From Oryzobacter faecalis (GTDB taxonomy: Bacteria > Actinomycetota > Actinomycetes > Actinomycetales > Dermatophilaceae): 64,000 bases of DNA. The position numbers were made by a program, and so were the translations under genes. Shown here piece by piece: positions 56,001 to 63,867 of this stretch. Position 1 is the stretch's first letter; the number at the start of each line of letters is the position of its first letter. The stretch is from positions 1 to 64,000 of the forward strand of contig NZ_JBKOFW010000008.1 in assembly GCF_046764005.1 (NCBI RefSeq). The letters run 5' to 3'. The notes under the pieces were generated by a model. The model searched no databases. It worked only from the letters and a program-made list of their open reading frames with translations, and was not told the origin of the DNA.

Positions 56001-57987
56001 GCTTGTTGAACCCGTCGGACTCGGCGCGCCCGTCCCACACCGCCGAGACGGCGCCCTCGAACAGGTCGCGGAGCTGCTCGTGCGGACAGGCCTCCCACAC
56101 TCGCGCGTCGTGGACCCGAAGGCCGAAGTCGTACACGTGCAGGGTCGTGCCGTCCGCACGCTCGACCTCGTAGGGCTGCTCGTCGACGACCTCGACCCCC
56201 ATGTGGGTGAAGATCGGGAGGATGTCGGTGAGCGACAGCGGGTCGACCCGGAACAGCTTGAAGCGCCGCACGTCGTCGGAGCCTTCGGCCGGCCGGTACA
56301 GCGCCACGCTCGTGCCCTGCCCGGTGCCGAGCCGGTCGAGGTGCTGGAGGTCGGCGAGCCCCTGGTTGACCGTGAAGGTCTCCTCGTACCCGACGGGGAA
56401 GGCCCGCCCGAACCGGTCCATGAGCCGGTCGCCCTCCTCCTCCCCGTGCTCGTGCCGCAGCGCGTCGCCGAGGCGGTCGGACCAGGTGCGGCTGACCTCG
56501 ACGAGTCGCTGCTCGAGGGCGTCGGCCTCGGCGCGGTCGAGGGTGCGGACGCGTCGCCCGCGCGGCACCCGGACGACGAACTGCAGTCGGGACAGGGCGG
56601 ACTCGCTCACGCGGGCCGCGAACTCGACCGACTCGCCGCCGAAGGTCTCCTTGAGGATGTCGGCCATCCGCAGACGCACCCCGGTGTTGTAGCGGTCGCG
56701 CGGGATGTAGACGAGGCAGGACACGAAGCGGCCGAAGTCGTCCTCGCGGATGAACAGCTTGGTGCGGCGGCGCTCCTGCAGCTGGGTGACCGCCATCGCC
56801 GTCTCGTAGAGGTTCTCGATGCTCGCCTGGAACAGCTCGTCGCGCGGGTAGCTCTCGAGGACCTCGAGGAGGTCCTTCCCGGTGTGGCTGTCGGGGGCGA
56901 CCCCGGAGCGGTCGAGGACGGCACGCACCTTCTCGGCGACGAGCGGCACCCGCAGCACCGACTCGGTGTACGCCGTGGAGGCGTAGAGGCCGAGGAAACG
57001 CCGCTCCCCCACGACGGTGCCGTCGTCGGCGTAGCGCTTGACCCCGACGTAGTCCAGGTGCGCGACCCGGTGCACGGTGGAGCGCGAGTTGGCCTTGGTG
57101 AGGACGAGGATGTTCGGCTCGTGCGCCTTCGCCGAGGCCTCGGGCGACAGGACGTCGGGCTTCTCGCCCTGCGGGGGGTCGGACCGCAGGAGGCCGAGCC
57201 CGGACCCGGTGACCGGGGACAGCACCTCGCCCTGGGCGGACCTCTCGAGGACGTAGTCGCGGTAGCCGAGGAAGGTGAAGTGGTCCTCGGCCATCCACCG
57301 CAGGAACGTCGTCGCGCGCCCGACCTCGGCGGCCTCGATCCCGGCCGGCGGCGCACCCTCGAGCTCGGCGGCGAGGACGAGGCACTTGCTGCGCATCTTC
57401 GGCCAGTCCTCGACGGCCTGGCGGACGTCCTCGAGGACGCGGCGCACCGTGGCCTCGATCTCGGCGCGGCGCCCCTCGTCGCTCTCGCGGTCGACGGAGA
57501 GCAGCATCCACGACTCGGGGAGCTCTCCGAGGTCACCCTTGGTCGTACGGCCGATCACGTCGCGCGGGAGGACCTTCTCGAGGCGACCGAGGGCGTCGCG
57601 GCTCACGACCAGCTGGGGGTGGACGATGAGGTGGATGTCGACGCCCGCGGAGACGAGGGCCCCCGTGACGGAGTCGACGAGGAAGGGCATGTCGTCGGTG
57701 ACGACCTGGATGATGGTGCGCGCCGTCGACCAGCCGTCGGACTCCGTCGTGGGGTTGTAGACCCGCACGTTCGCGACCCCCGGGAGCCGCTCCGCGGCCA
57801 GCCGCAGGTGGCTGCTCGCGGCGCCGGCGTAGATCTCGGGCGAGCGGGAGGCCAGCTCGTCGAGGGGTACGTGCCGCAGGTAGCGCTCGATGAAGTCACG
57901 GCCCCCGCCGTCCGGCGCTGCCTCCTCGAACGCGGTGGCGATCGGGGCGAGGACGTCCTCGCGGCTGCTGGACTGGGCCTTCGACAT
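53098..57987 (-). CDS. gdh: NAD-dependent glutamate dehydrogenase, 180-kDa class
   Basis: The 1629-residue enzyme deaminates glutamate to 2-oxoglutarate. Its length is that of the large L_180 type known from Streptomyces. The N-terminal half holds regulatory ACT-like regions (DMPFLVDSVTGALVSAGVDI). The catalytic region has LRWSDRREDFRTEVLGLVKA, GSKGGFYPKQLP and the dinucleotide stretch VVGVGDMSGDVFGNG, and ends with a long helical domain. A TAGGCT element is at 58061-58056 and GAAGGAG precedes the start. With pruA elsewhere in the window it links proline to the TCA cycle. Confidence 0.96.
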   Translation of the reverse strand: MSKAQSSSREDVLAPIATAFEEAAPDGGGRDFIERYLRHVPLDELASRSPEIYAGAASSHLRLAAERLPGVANVRVYNPTTESDGWSTARTIIQVVTDDMPFLVDSVTGALVSAGVDIHLIVHPQLVVSRDALGRLEKVLPRDVIGRTTKGDLGELPESWMLLSVDRESDEGRRAEIEATVRRVLEDVRQAVEDWPKMRSKCLVLAAELEGAPPAGIEAAEVGRATTFLRWMAEDHFTFLGYRDYVLERSAQGEVLSPVTGSGLGLLRSDPPQGEKPDVLSPEASAKAHEPNILVLTKANSRSTVHRVAHLDYVGVKRYADDGTVVGERRFLGLYASTAYTESVLRVPLVAEKVRAVLDRSGVAPDSHTGKDLLEVLESYPRDELFQASIENLYETAMAVTQLQERRRTKLFIREDDFGRFVSCLVYIPRDRYNTGVRLRMADILKETFGGESVEFAARVSESALSRLQFVVRVPRGRRVRTLDRAEADALEQRLVEVSRTWSDRLGDALRHEHGEEEGDRLMDRFGRAFPVGYEETFTVNQGLADLQHLDRLGTGQGTSVALYRPAEGSDDVRRFKLFRVDPLSLTDILPIFTHMGVEVVDEQPYEVERADGTTLHVYDFGLRVHDARVWEACPHEQLRDLFEGAVSAVWDGRAESDGFNKLVLAAQLTWRQVVILRTVAKYLRQARATYSQDYLEDALVSHPAIARDLVSVWENRFDPDAAPDGGRDAAEEAIAQRVVDALDGVSSLDHDRIIRAFLGVMRAGLRTNFYQAGANGAAHKPYVSLKLNPKAVPDLPAPRPQFEIWVYSPRVEGVHLRFGPVARGGLRWSDRREDFRTEVLGLVKAQMVKNAVIVPTGSKGGFYPKQLPDMAVDREAWLEEGKAAYRMFISGLLDVTDNRVGGEIVPPERVVRHDGDDPYLVVAADKGTATFSDIANGVSQSYGFWLDDAFASGGSAGYDHKAMGITARGAWESVKRHFREMGVDTQTQEFTVVGVGDMSGDVFGNGMLLSEHIRLVAAFDHRHVFVDPNPVAAQSFAERKRLFELPRSSWDDYDRSLVSEGGGVFARSLKSIPVTPQMVEALALPKNTTAMTPAELIHAILLAPVDLLWNGGIGTYVKASSEDHLSVGDRANDAIRVNGNELRAKVVGEGGNLGLSQLGRIEAALCGVRVNTDAIDNSAGVDTSDHEVNIKILLGEVVRAGGLTTEDRNELLASMTDDVADHVLRDNYEQNVLLGNARAQEHSMASVHQRLIHWLEDRGDLDRGLEFLPTDAEIEKRAHDGLGLKSPEFSVLVAYAKLALKEDILASSIPDDPYFARTLAEYFPPAIQERYAGELADHPLRREIVTNSVVNSMVNRGGITFAFRAQEEAGATPEQVTRAFVVCREVFGLAGYVREVEALDNVVPTAAQTMLYLEFRRLLDRAVRWFLTSRPARLDISAEVDRFAGVVKELGPQVPGLLRGDEKRRLDKRTSELVKAGVPDALAARAAMLLDWFSLLDIVDIATDTGRAPTEVAPLYYLVSERFGIDAMLTKVTRLPRDDRWDALARGALRDDLYAVLESLTRSVIEVGGSEDPAAAWEAWSSANSESIQRSRTALAAIRRLDHPNIAALSVALRTLRSVIRVGGSSTT

Positions 57988-58151
57988 GGTGCGGTGGCAC
58001 TCCTTCGTCGCGAGTCACCGAGGTGCGGCGGAGCACGTCCTCGTGCTCGCGTCCGAGCCTAGCCACCCGGGCGGGGGGTGCGACCGCCGGGGAGCCGGGG
58101 GGCGTCTCGTCCCCGAGACGGAATCAGGGCTGCCGCCGTCCTGCACGGTCG

Positions 58152-59573
58152 TCAGTCGGCGACGACGTCGAGGGTGCGGACCGTGGGGTCGGCGGCGTAG
58201 GCGATCCGGCTGCCGGCGGCACGGGCGGCGCGCAGCGCGTCGACGGCCTCCAGGGTCACCTCCTCGCCCGGCGCGAGCACCGGGATCCCCGGCGGGTAGG
58301 GGGCGACGAGCTCGGCGCTGACCCGGCCCACGGCCCGTTCGACCGGGACGCTCTCACGGGTCGCGAAGAAGGCCTCGCGCGGCGGCACCACGGTGACCGG
58401 GTCGACCGACCACACCCCCGACGCGACGACCGGGCGGGCCGGTCCGCGCTGCCGCTCGACCGACTCGACGAGGGCGAGCGTGAGCGCCTCGACGGTCCGG
58501 CGGGTGTCGGCGAGGCTCACCATCGCGACGACGGTGTCGCGGTCGGCCATCTCGACGGGCATGCCGCCGGCGAGCAGGTCGGACTCGACGGCGTTGCCGT
58601 CGGCCCCCGTGCCGGGGAGGACGAGGACGAGCCGCGTGGGGTCGACCGACGGCCCGTCGAGGACGACCAGTCCCGCGACCTGCCGCAGCCGCCGGCGGGC
58701 TGCCGCGACCGCGGTGACGACCTCGTCGAGGAGGGCCCGGCCGTCGCGCTGGAGCAGGGCGCGCGCGGCGTCGATGCTCGCGAGGATGGCGCCCGACGGG
58801 CTCGTCGTGGCGGTGGCCTCGACGCCCGCGTCGAGTCGCGCCCGGCTGATCCGCCGGCTCCGGGCGAGGACGAGGGCGCCCTGCGACCACGCGGGGAGCG
58901 CCTTGTGGGCGCTCGTCACGAGGGCGTCGGCACCGGCGGCGAGGGCGTGCGGCGGGAGCGCGGGGTGGAAGCCCAGGTGGGCACCCCACGCGGCGTCGAC
59001 CACCAGGGGCACCCCGTGCCGGTGCGCCACGGTCGCGAGCGCCCCGACGTCGCCGACCGTGCCGACGTACGACGGGTCGCCGACGAGGACGGCCCGCGCG
59101 TCGGGGGCCGAGGCGAGGGCGCCCTCGAGGGCGGCGGCGGTGACCCCGAGCGGGAGGCCGTGCTCCGGGTCGACCTCGGGTCGCACCCAGACCGGGTGGA
59201 GGCCCGCGAGGACGAGGCCGAGGAGCATCGAGCGGTGCAGGGTCCGCGCGACGACGACCCGGTCGCCCGGTCGGCCGACCGCGAGGGCGAGGGCCTGGTT
59301 GCCGTGGGTCGACCCGCCGACGGAGAACCGGCAGAGGTCGGCGCCCCACAGGCGCGCGGCGCGGTCCTGGGCCTCGTCGAGAACGCCACGCGTCAGCTTC
59401 ATCGTGTCGAGGCCGGCGTAGAGCGGCACGTCGCCCGCGACGACGTCACCGACCAGGTCGCGGCGCTGCTTGTGCCCGGGGATGGTGAAGGGGGTCGGCG
59501 CCTCCTCCTGGAAGCGCAGCCAGGCGTCGAGGAGGGGGGCGTCGCCGCGCAGCCGGCGCGGGTCAGTGGGCAT
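58152..59573 (-). CDS. PLP-dependent enzyme of the Orn/Lys/Arg decarboxylase family
   Basis: ATG 59573 gives 473 residues. Fold-type I marks are present: IPGHKQRRDLVGD (31-43), FSVGGSTHGNQAL, VVDAAWGAHLGFH with D193 for the pyridine nitrogen, and the Schiff-base lysine K224 in TSAHKALPAWSQGAL. The C-terminal part has VAPYPPGIPVLAPGE, typical of arginine/lysine/ornithine decarboxylases of the short (SpeA/Cad-like) type. The specific amino acid is not readable. The start overlaps the M20 peptidase stop by 11 bases. Confidence 0.85.
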   Translation of the reverse strand: MPTDPRRLRGDAPLLDAWLRFQEEAPTPFTIPGHKQRRDLVGDVVAGDVPLYAGLDTMKLTRGVLDEAQDRAARLWGADLCRFSVGGSTHGNQALALAVGRPGDRVVVARTLHRSMLLGLVLAGLHPVWVRPEVDPEHGLPLGVTAAALEGALASAPDARAVLVGDPSYVGTVGDVGALATVAHRHGVPLVVDAAWGAHLGFHPALPPHALAAGADALVTSAHKALPAWSQGALVLARSRRISRARLDAGVEATATTSPSGAILASIDAARALLQRDGRALLDEVVTAVAAARRRLRQVAGLVVLDGPSVDPTRLVLVLPGTGADGNAVESDLLAGGMPVEMADRDTVVAMVSLADTRRTVEALTLALVESVERQRGPARPVVASGVWSVDPVTVVPPREAFFATRESVPVERAVGRVSAELVAPYPPGIPVLAPGEEVTLEAVDALRAARAAGSRIAYAADPTVRTLDVVAD

Positions 59574-60777
59574 GGCCGCGCGACCAGACCGAGACCGCCG
59601 CGACGAGCGCCTCGGCGTACCGGCGCACCTGGCCGAGGTCGACCCACTCGTCGGCGGCGTGGAGGCCCCCACCGGCCGGTCCGCACACGAGCGCGGGGAT
59701 CCCGGCGTCCTGCCAGAGCGGCGCCTCCATCCAGTACGGGGCGTCGAACGCCCCGGGCGGGGCGTCGTCGCCGAGGGCCTCGGTGAGGGCGGCTCCGAGG
59801 GTGTGGGCCGGGCCGTGGGCGTCGACGCGCCACGCCTCGCGCGCCATCGTCAGGCTCGCGTCCGCGGAGATGCCGGGATCGGCGGCGCGGAGGTCGGAGA
59901 CCAGCGCCTCGACCTCGGCGAGGGCGTCGGCGGCCGACTCCCCCGGGACGGTGCGGCGCTCGACGACGGCCCGCGCCGACCGGGCGAGGACGAAGGGCGA
60001 CTCCCCGCCCGCCGCGACGGTGACCAGGAGCGAGCCGCCGGGCTTCGGGAGCCGCGCGTCGTGCGCCTCGACCGCGGAGAGGAACCGCCCGAGGTGCGTG
60101 ACGGCGTTGACCCCCTGCTCGGGCTGCGACGAGTGGGCCGGCCGCCCCCGGAAGGTCACCTCCACGAGGGCGTAGCCGCGCAGGGTGGCCGTCTGCGCCA
60201 GCCAGGTCGGCTCGCCGACCACCGCGACGTCGGGCCGGACACCCAGGCCGGGCAGGGCGGCGAGGACGGTCTCGGTGCCCAGGCTCGCGTCCTCCTCGTC
60301 GGCGACGAGGGCGAGGACGACCCGCCCCGGGACACCCACCGCGGCCAGCCGCTCGGCGGCGACGACCATGGCGGCGATGCCGCCCTTCATGTCGGAGGTG
60401 CCGCGGCCGGTCATCCGGTCGCCGTCGGTGGTCGGGGTGAGGGCGCCGGGGATCCCCTCGGTGCCGACGGTGTCGACGTGCCCGGTGAGGACGACCGTCG
60501 GACCCGAGGACGTCATGGGGCCGAGTGCGACGAGGCTGGGCCGGTCGGGGTGGCCGTCCGGGCTGACGACGTGGGTGGCGAAGCCGGCCGCCGCGAGCCG
60601 GGTGGCCAGGTGCTCGACGACCGCGGTCTCGCCCGGGGCCCCCGGGACGAGGCCGGGGTTGACCGAGTCGATGGCGACGAGCTCGGCCGTGAGCGCGACC
60701 GCCGCGTCGCCGAGGCCGGCGCCGAGGCCGCCGGGGCGCACGCCGGCGGTGGCGGTGCGTCGCTCGTCGGTGCCCAC
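59563..60777 (-). CDS. M20 family peptidase (ArgE/DapE-like)
   Basis: The 404-residue protein shows the metal and catalytic motifs of the family: LTGHVDTVG, TGRGTSDMKGG, ALVADEEDASLGTE, VGEPTW and the final GLHAADEWVDLG. M20 enzymes hydrolyse N-acyl amino acids, dipeptides or succinyl-diaminopimelate. It overlaps the decarboxylase-like gene and is probably co-transcribed, which suggests both act on the same amino-acid pathway. Substrate is not assigned. Confidence 0.9.
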   Translation of the reverse strand: MGTDERRTATAGVRPGGLGAGLGDAAVALTAELVAIDSVNPGLVPGAPGETAVVEHLATRLAAAGFATHVVSPDGHPDRPSLVALGPMTSSGPTVVLTGHVDTVGTEGIPGALTPTTDGDRMTGRGTSDMKGGIAAMVVAAERLAAVGVPGRVVLALVADEEDASLGTETVLAALPGLGVRPDVAVVGEPTWLAQTATLRGYALVEVTFRGRPAHSSQPEQGVNAVTHLGRFLSAVEAHDARLPKPGGSLLVTVAAGGESPFVLARSARAVVERRTVPGESAADALAEVEALVSDLRAADPGISADASLTMAREAWRVDAHGPAHTLGAALTEALGDDAPPGAFDAPYWMEAPLWQDAGIPALVCGPAGGGLHAADEWVDLGQVRRYAEALVAAVSVWSRGHAH

Positions 60778-60870
60778 GCCGCGACCCTACTTCGCAGGTG
60801 GGGCCCCGACGAGCCCTGGGGATGTGGATGACGCGGCTGCCGGACCCACGGTCCTCACTAGGGTGGGACG

Positions 60871-61167
60871 GTGCCGATCGAGCCCGACCCGTCGCGCGTC
60901 GCCGCCGTCCTCACGCGGCTCGACGCCCTGCGCGAGGTCCTCGGCGAGGCGGAGGACGACGTCCTCGCCGCGCTCGTCGTCACCGGGGAGCCGCTCGCCC
61001 AACGCGTCCTCGACGACTGGCTCGACCAGGTCGCCGACACCCTCCGGGCCGTCGGTGAGGCCGCCGACGCGCTCGCCCCGACGCTCACCCGGTTCCGCGG
61101 CGGAGGGGTGTCGCACGTCGGGGTGGTCGAGGCGGCTGCGGGCGACGATGCAGAGGCCCGGCGGTGA
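60871..61167 (+). CDS. Small helical protein, partner of the WXG-like gene
   Basis: GTG 60871 gives 98 residues; TAGGGT (60859-60864) lies six bases upstream, suggesting a leaderless mRNA. It is predicted to be all helical (VAAVLTRLDALREVLGEAED, then WLDQVADTLRAVGEAADALA). There is no WXG motif. Its stop overlaps the GTG of the next gene. Small paired helical proteins encoded next to a WXG protein are common in type VII loci, so they may form a heterodimer. This is inference from layout. Confidence 0.6.
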   Translation: MPIEPDPSRVAAVLTRLDALREVLGEAEDDVLAALVVTGEPLAQRVLDDWLDQVADTLRAVGEAADALAPTLTRFRGGGVSHVGVVEAAAGDDAEARR

Positions 61168-61685
61168 GCGTCGTCCCCGGCGACGCGGCCTCCCTGTCGG
61201 CGTGCGCCCGGACCGCGGTCGAGGTGGCGCACCGGCTCGCCCCGGAGTCGGCCTCGCTGGGCCGGGAGGTCGACGACCTCGGCGAGGGCTGGACGGGGCG
61301 CGCCTCCGTGGCGACGCGCCGGTCGGGGGACGGGCTGGTCGCCGCGACGGCCGTCGTCGCGACCCAGCTCGAGCGGGTGGCCCTCGTCCTCCAGGACCAG
61401 TCCACGGACCTCGCCGATCTCGTGGCCCGCGAGCGCGGGGTTCGCGAGCACGCCGCGGCTGCCGGGCTCGACGTCCGCGACGGGCGGGTGGTCCTCGCGT
61501 GGGGGGTCAGCGGGACGGCCGACGCCGGTGCGCAGCACGAGCGCGAGGCGGTCCGGGACGCCCTCCAGGGAGACCTCGACCTCGTCGCGGCCCAGCACGC
61601 GCGGCGGCGCGACTTCGTCCTCGGGGTGCTGCGCGACTCGACCGCCGCCCTCGCCGACGTCTCGCACGGCCTGCGTCGCGGGTGA
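61164..61685 (+). CDS. WXG100-like helical protein
   Basis: GTG 61164 overlaps the previous stop (GTGA) and gives 173 residues. A helix (DAASLSACARTAVEVAHRLA) leads to the turn GEGWTGRAS, with the W-T-G motif at 43-45, then a second helix (AATAVVATQLERVALVLQD). This is the WXG100 hairpin pattern. The C-terminal part (105-173) adds another helical region. No YxxxD/E tail is seen. Type VII export is possible but no secretion core is nearby. Confidence 0.6.
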   Translation: MSVVPGDAASLSACARTAVEVAHRLAPESASLGREVDDLGEGWTGRASVATRRSGDGLVAATAVVATQLERVALVLQDQSTDLADLVARERGVREHAAAAGLDVRDGRVVLAWGVSGTADAGAQHEREAVRDALQGDLDLVAAQHARRRDFVLGVLRDSTAALADVSHGLRRG

Positions 61686-61722
61686 GAGGATCACCGCACC
61701 GACGACACGAGAGGACGCGAGG

Positions 61723-62217
61723 GTGCGACTGACGAGGCGCGAGGAGCTGGGCGGGACCGTCGACGAGGTGCACGCGCTGCGCACGGACCGGGCGTTCCAG
61801 GAGGCCAAGTGCGAGGCGACGACGGAGGGCGGGGGCTACTCCGTCGACGTGGCTCCCGCGGCGGCCGGCCACCGCGTCCGCACCGAGCGGCAGCTGCCGT
61901 CCGACGGGCTCCCGGACATCGCCCGCTCGTTCGTCGGCGAGCACCTGACGATCGTCGAGGTGCTCGACTGGTCCGGCCCCTCGGGTGACGGGTCGCGGGT
62001 GGCCGTCGTCGACATCCACGTCAAGGGCGCCCCGCTGACCATCAAGGGCACGCTGCGGCTCGAGCCGGCCGGCGCCGGCACCGCGGAGGTGCTCGACGCC
62101 GACCTCAGGGCCAACGTCCCGCTCATCGGGGGCAAGCTCGAGCGGGCCGCGGCCGACCCGATCAACGCCGCCATCGACATCGAGGTCGCGCTGCTCAAGG
62201 AGTGGCTCGCCCGCTGA
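61723..62217 (+). CDS. DUF2505 domain-containing protein
   Basis: GTG 61723 gives 164 residues, starting VRLTRREELGGTVDEVHALR. The DUF2505 core is seen in LPDIARSFVGEHLTIVEVLDW and IPLIGGKLERAA-like VPLIGGKLERAAADPINAA. It is an SRPBCC-like lipid- or hydrophobic-ligand-binding family of unknown role, common in actinobacteria. A weak GCGAGG ribosome site is present. It lies 37 bases after the WXG-like gene. Confidence 0.82.
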   Translation: MRLTRREELGGTVDEVHALRTDRAFQEAKCEATTEGGGYSVDVAPAAAGHRVRTERQLPSDGLPDIARSFVGEHLTIVEVLDWSGPSGDGSRVAVVDIHVKGAPLTIKGTLRLEPAGAGTAEVLDADLRANVPLIGGKLERAAADPINAAIDIEVALLKEWLAR

Positions 62218-62242
62218 CCCGGACCCGCCCTCGAGGGGTCAG
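62214..62242. terminator. Short hairpin spanning two converging stop codons
   Basis: CTGACCC (62214-62220) pairs with GGGTCAG (62236-62242) across a 15-base loop. It contains the stop codons of both the DUF2505 gene and pruA. The stem is only seven base pairs, so this is a tentative bidirectional terminator. Confidence 0.4.
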
Positions 62243-63867
62243 CCCATGTGGGGGTAGGCGTGGGACGTCGGCGGCACGAAGTTCTCCTTGATCGAGCGGA
62301 CCGAGGTCCAGCGCAGGAGGTTCGCCGCCGAGCCGGCCTTGTCGTTGGTGCCCGAGGCCCGGCCACCACCGAAGGGCTGCTGGCCGACGACGGCGCCCGT
62401 GGGCTTGTCGTTGACGTAGACGTTGCCCGCGGCGAAGCGGAGCCGGTGCAGGGCGTCGGCGATGACCGCCCGGTCCTGGGCGATGACGGCACCGGTCAGC
62501 GCATAGGGGGCGACCGACTCCATCTGGTCGAGCACCTTGTCGTACTGGCGGTCGGGGTAGACGTGGACGACGAGGATCGGGCCGAAGTACTCGGTCGAGA
62601 ACATCGCGTCGGTCGCGTCGCTGCTCTCGACGACGGTGGGCCGCACGAAGTACCCGACCGAGTCGTCGTAGGTCCCCCCGGCGACGACGTCGAGCGTGGT
62701 GGAGGCCTGCGCCCGGTCGATGGCGGCCTGGTGCTTGGCGAAGGCGCGGTCGTCGATGACGGCGCCCATGAAGTTCGACAGGTCGGTGACGTCGCCGACC
62801 GGGAGGCCGTTCGTGATCTCCACGAGGTCCTTCTTGATGGCCTTCCACAGTGACCGCGGCACGTACGCGCGCGAGGCCGCCGAGCACTTCTGTCCCTGGT
62901 ACTCGAAGGCGCCACGGATGAGGGCGGTCCGCAGGACGTCCGCGTCCGCGCTCGGGTGGGCGAGGACGAAGTCCTTGCCCCCGGTCTCCCCGACGATGCG
63001 CGGGTAGTGCCGGTACGACGTGAGGTTCGCGCCGATCTCGCGCCAGAGGTGCTGGAACGTCGCGGTCGAGCCGGTGAAGTGCAGGCCCGCGAACTCGGGG
63101 TGCCGCAGGACGACGTCGGACACCGCGATGCCGTCGCCCGCGACGAGGTTGATGACGCCGGGCGGCATCCCGGCCTCCTCGAGCAGCTCCATCGTCAGCT
63201 GGGCGGCGAGCTGCTGGGTGGGCGACGGCTTCCACACGACGGTGTTTCCCATGAGGGCGGGGGCCGTGGGCAGGTTGCCCGCGATGGCGGTGAAGTTGAA
63301 CGGGGTGACGGCGTAGACGAAGCCCTCGAGGGAGCGGTAGTCGCTGCGGTTCCACAGGCCGCGGGAGTTGGCCGGCGGCTGCTCCTCGATGATCTGGCGG
63401 GCGAAGTGGACGTTGAACCGCCAGAAGTCGATGAGCTCGCACGCGGCGTCGATCTCGGCCTGGTAGGCGGTCTTGCTCTGGCCGAGCATGGTCGCGGCGT
63501 TGAGCCGCGCGCGCCACGGCCCGGCGAGGAGGTCTGCCGCCTTGAGGAGGACGGCCGCGCGGTCGTCGAAGGACAGGTCGCGCCACGCGGGGGCGGCGGC
63601 GACGGCGGCGTCGACGGCTGCCTGAGCGTCGGCCTTCGTCGCGTTGCGGGTCGTGCCGAGGACCTTGCGGTGAGCGTGCGGCTGGCGCACGTCGATCTTC
63701 GCGCCCGTGCCGGCGACCCGACGGCCGCCGATGGTGTGCGGCAGGTCGTGCGTCGAGCTGCCGAGCTCGACGAGGGCCACCTCGAGGGCGGCGCGCTCCG
63801 GGCTGCCGGGCGCGTAGTCGAGGACGGTCTCGTTGGTCGGGGTGGGGACGTGGGTCACAGCGTCCAT
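62239..63867 (-). CDS. pruA: L-glutamate gamma-semialdehyde dehydrogenase (delta-1-pyrroline-5-carboxylate dehydrogenase)
   Basis: The 542-residue aldehyde dehydrogenase oxidises glutamate semialdehyde to glutamate in proline breakdown. The catalytic Cys is C328 (FEYQGQKCSAASRAYVP) and the general base E294 (RIVGETGGKDF). The N-terminal part (TPTNETVLDYAPGSPERAAL) and length are those of the monofunctional P5CDH type. The start at ATG 63867 follows CGAGGAG. No proline dehydrogenase gene is seen up to the end of the window. Bases 63868-64000 hold no recognisable gene. Confidence 0.96.
   Translation of the reverse strand: MDAVTHVPTPTNETVLDYAPGSPERAALEVALVELGSSTHDLPHTIGGRRVAGTGAKIDVRQPHAHRKVLGTTRNATKADAQAAVDAAVAAAPAWRDLSFDDRAAVLLKAADLLAGPWRARLNAATMLGQSKTAYQAEIDAACELIDFWRFNVHFARQIIEEQPPANSRGLWNRSDYRSLEGFVYAVTPFNFTAIAGNLPTAPALMGNTVVWKPSPTQQLAAQLTMELLEEAGMPPGVINLVAGDGIAVSDVVLRHPEFAGLHFTGSTATFQHLWREIGANLTSYRHYPRIVGETGGKDFVLAHPSADADVLRTALIRGAFEYQGQKCSAASRAYVPRSLWKAIKKDLVEITNGLPVGDVTDLSNFMGAVIDDRAFAKHQAAIDRAQASTTLDVVAGGTYDDSVGYFVRPTVVESSDATDAMFSTEYFGPILVVHVYPDRQYDKVLDQMESVAPYALTGAVIAQDRAVIADALHRLRFAAGNVYVNDKPTGAVVGQQPFGGGRASGTNDKAGSAANLLRWTSVRSIKENFVPPTSHAYPHMG

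Noticed and set aside
53971..58062. Very long open frame antisense to the glutamate dehydrogenase gene
   Set aside because: The predicted protein is rich in Val, Leu, Arg, Gly and Asp with no domain, as expected from the opposite strand of a GC-rich gene, and GDH is unambiguous.
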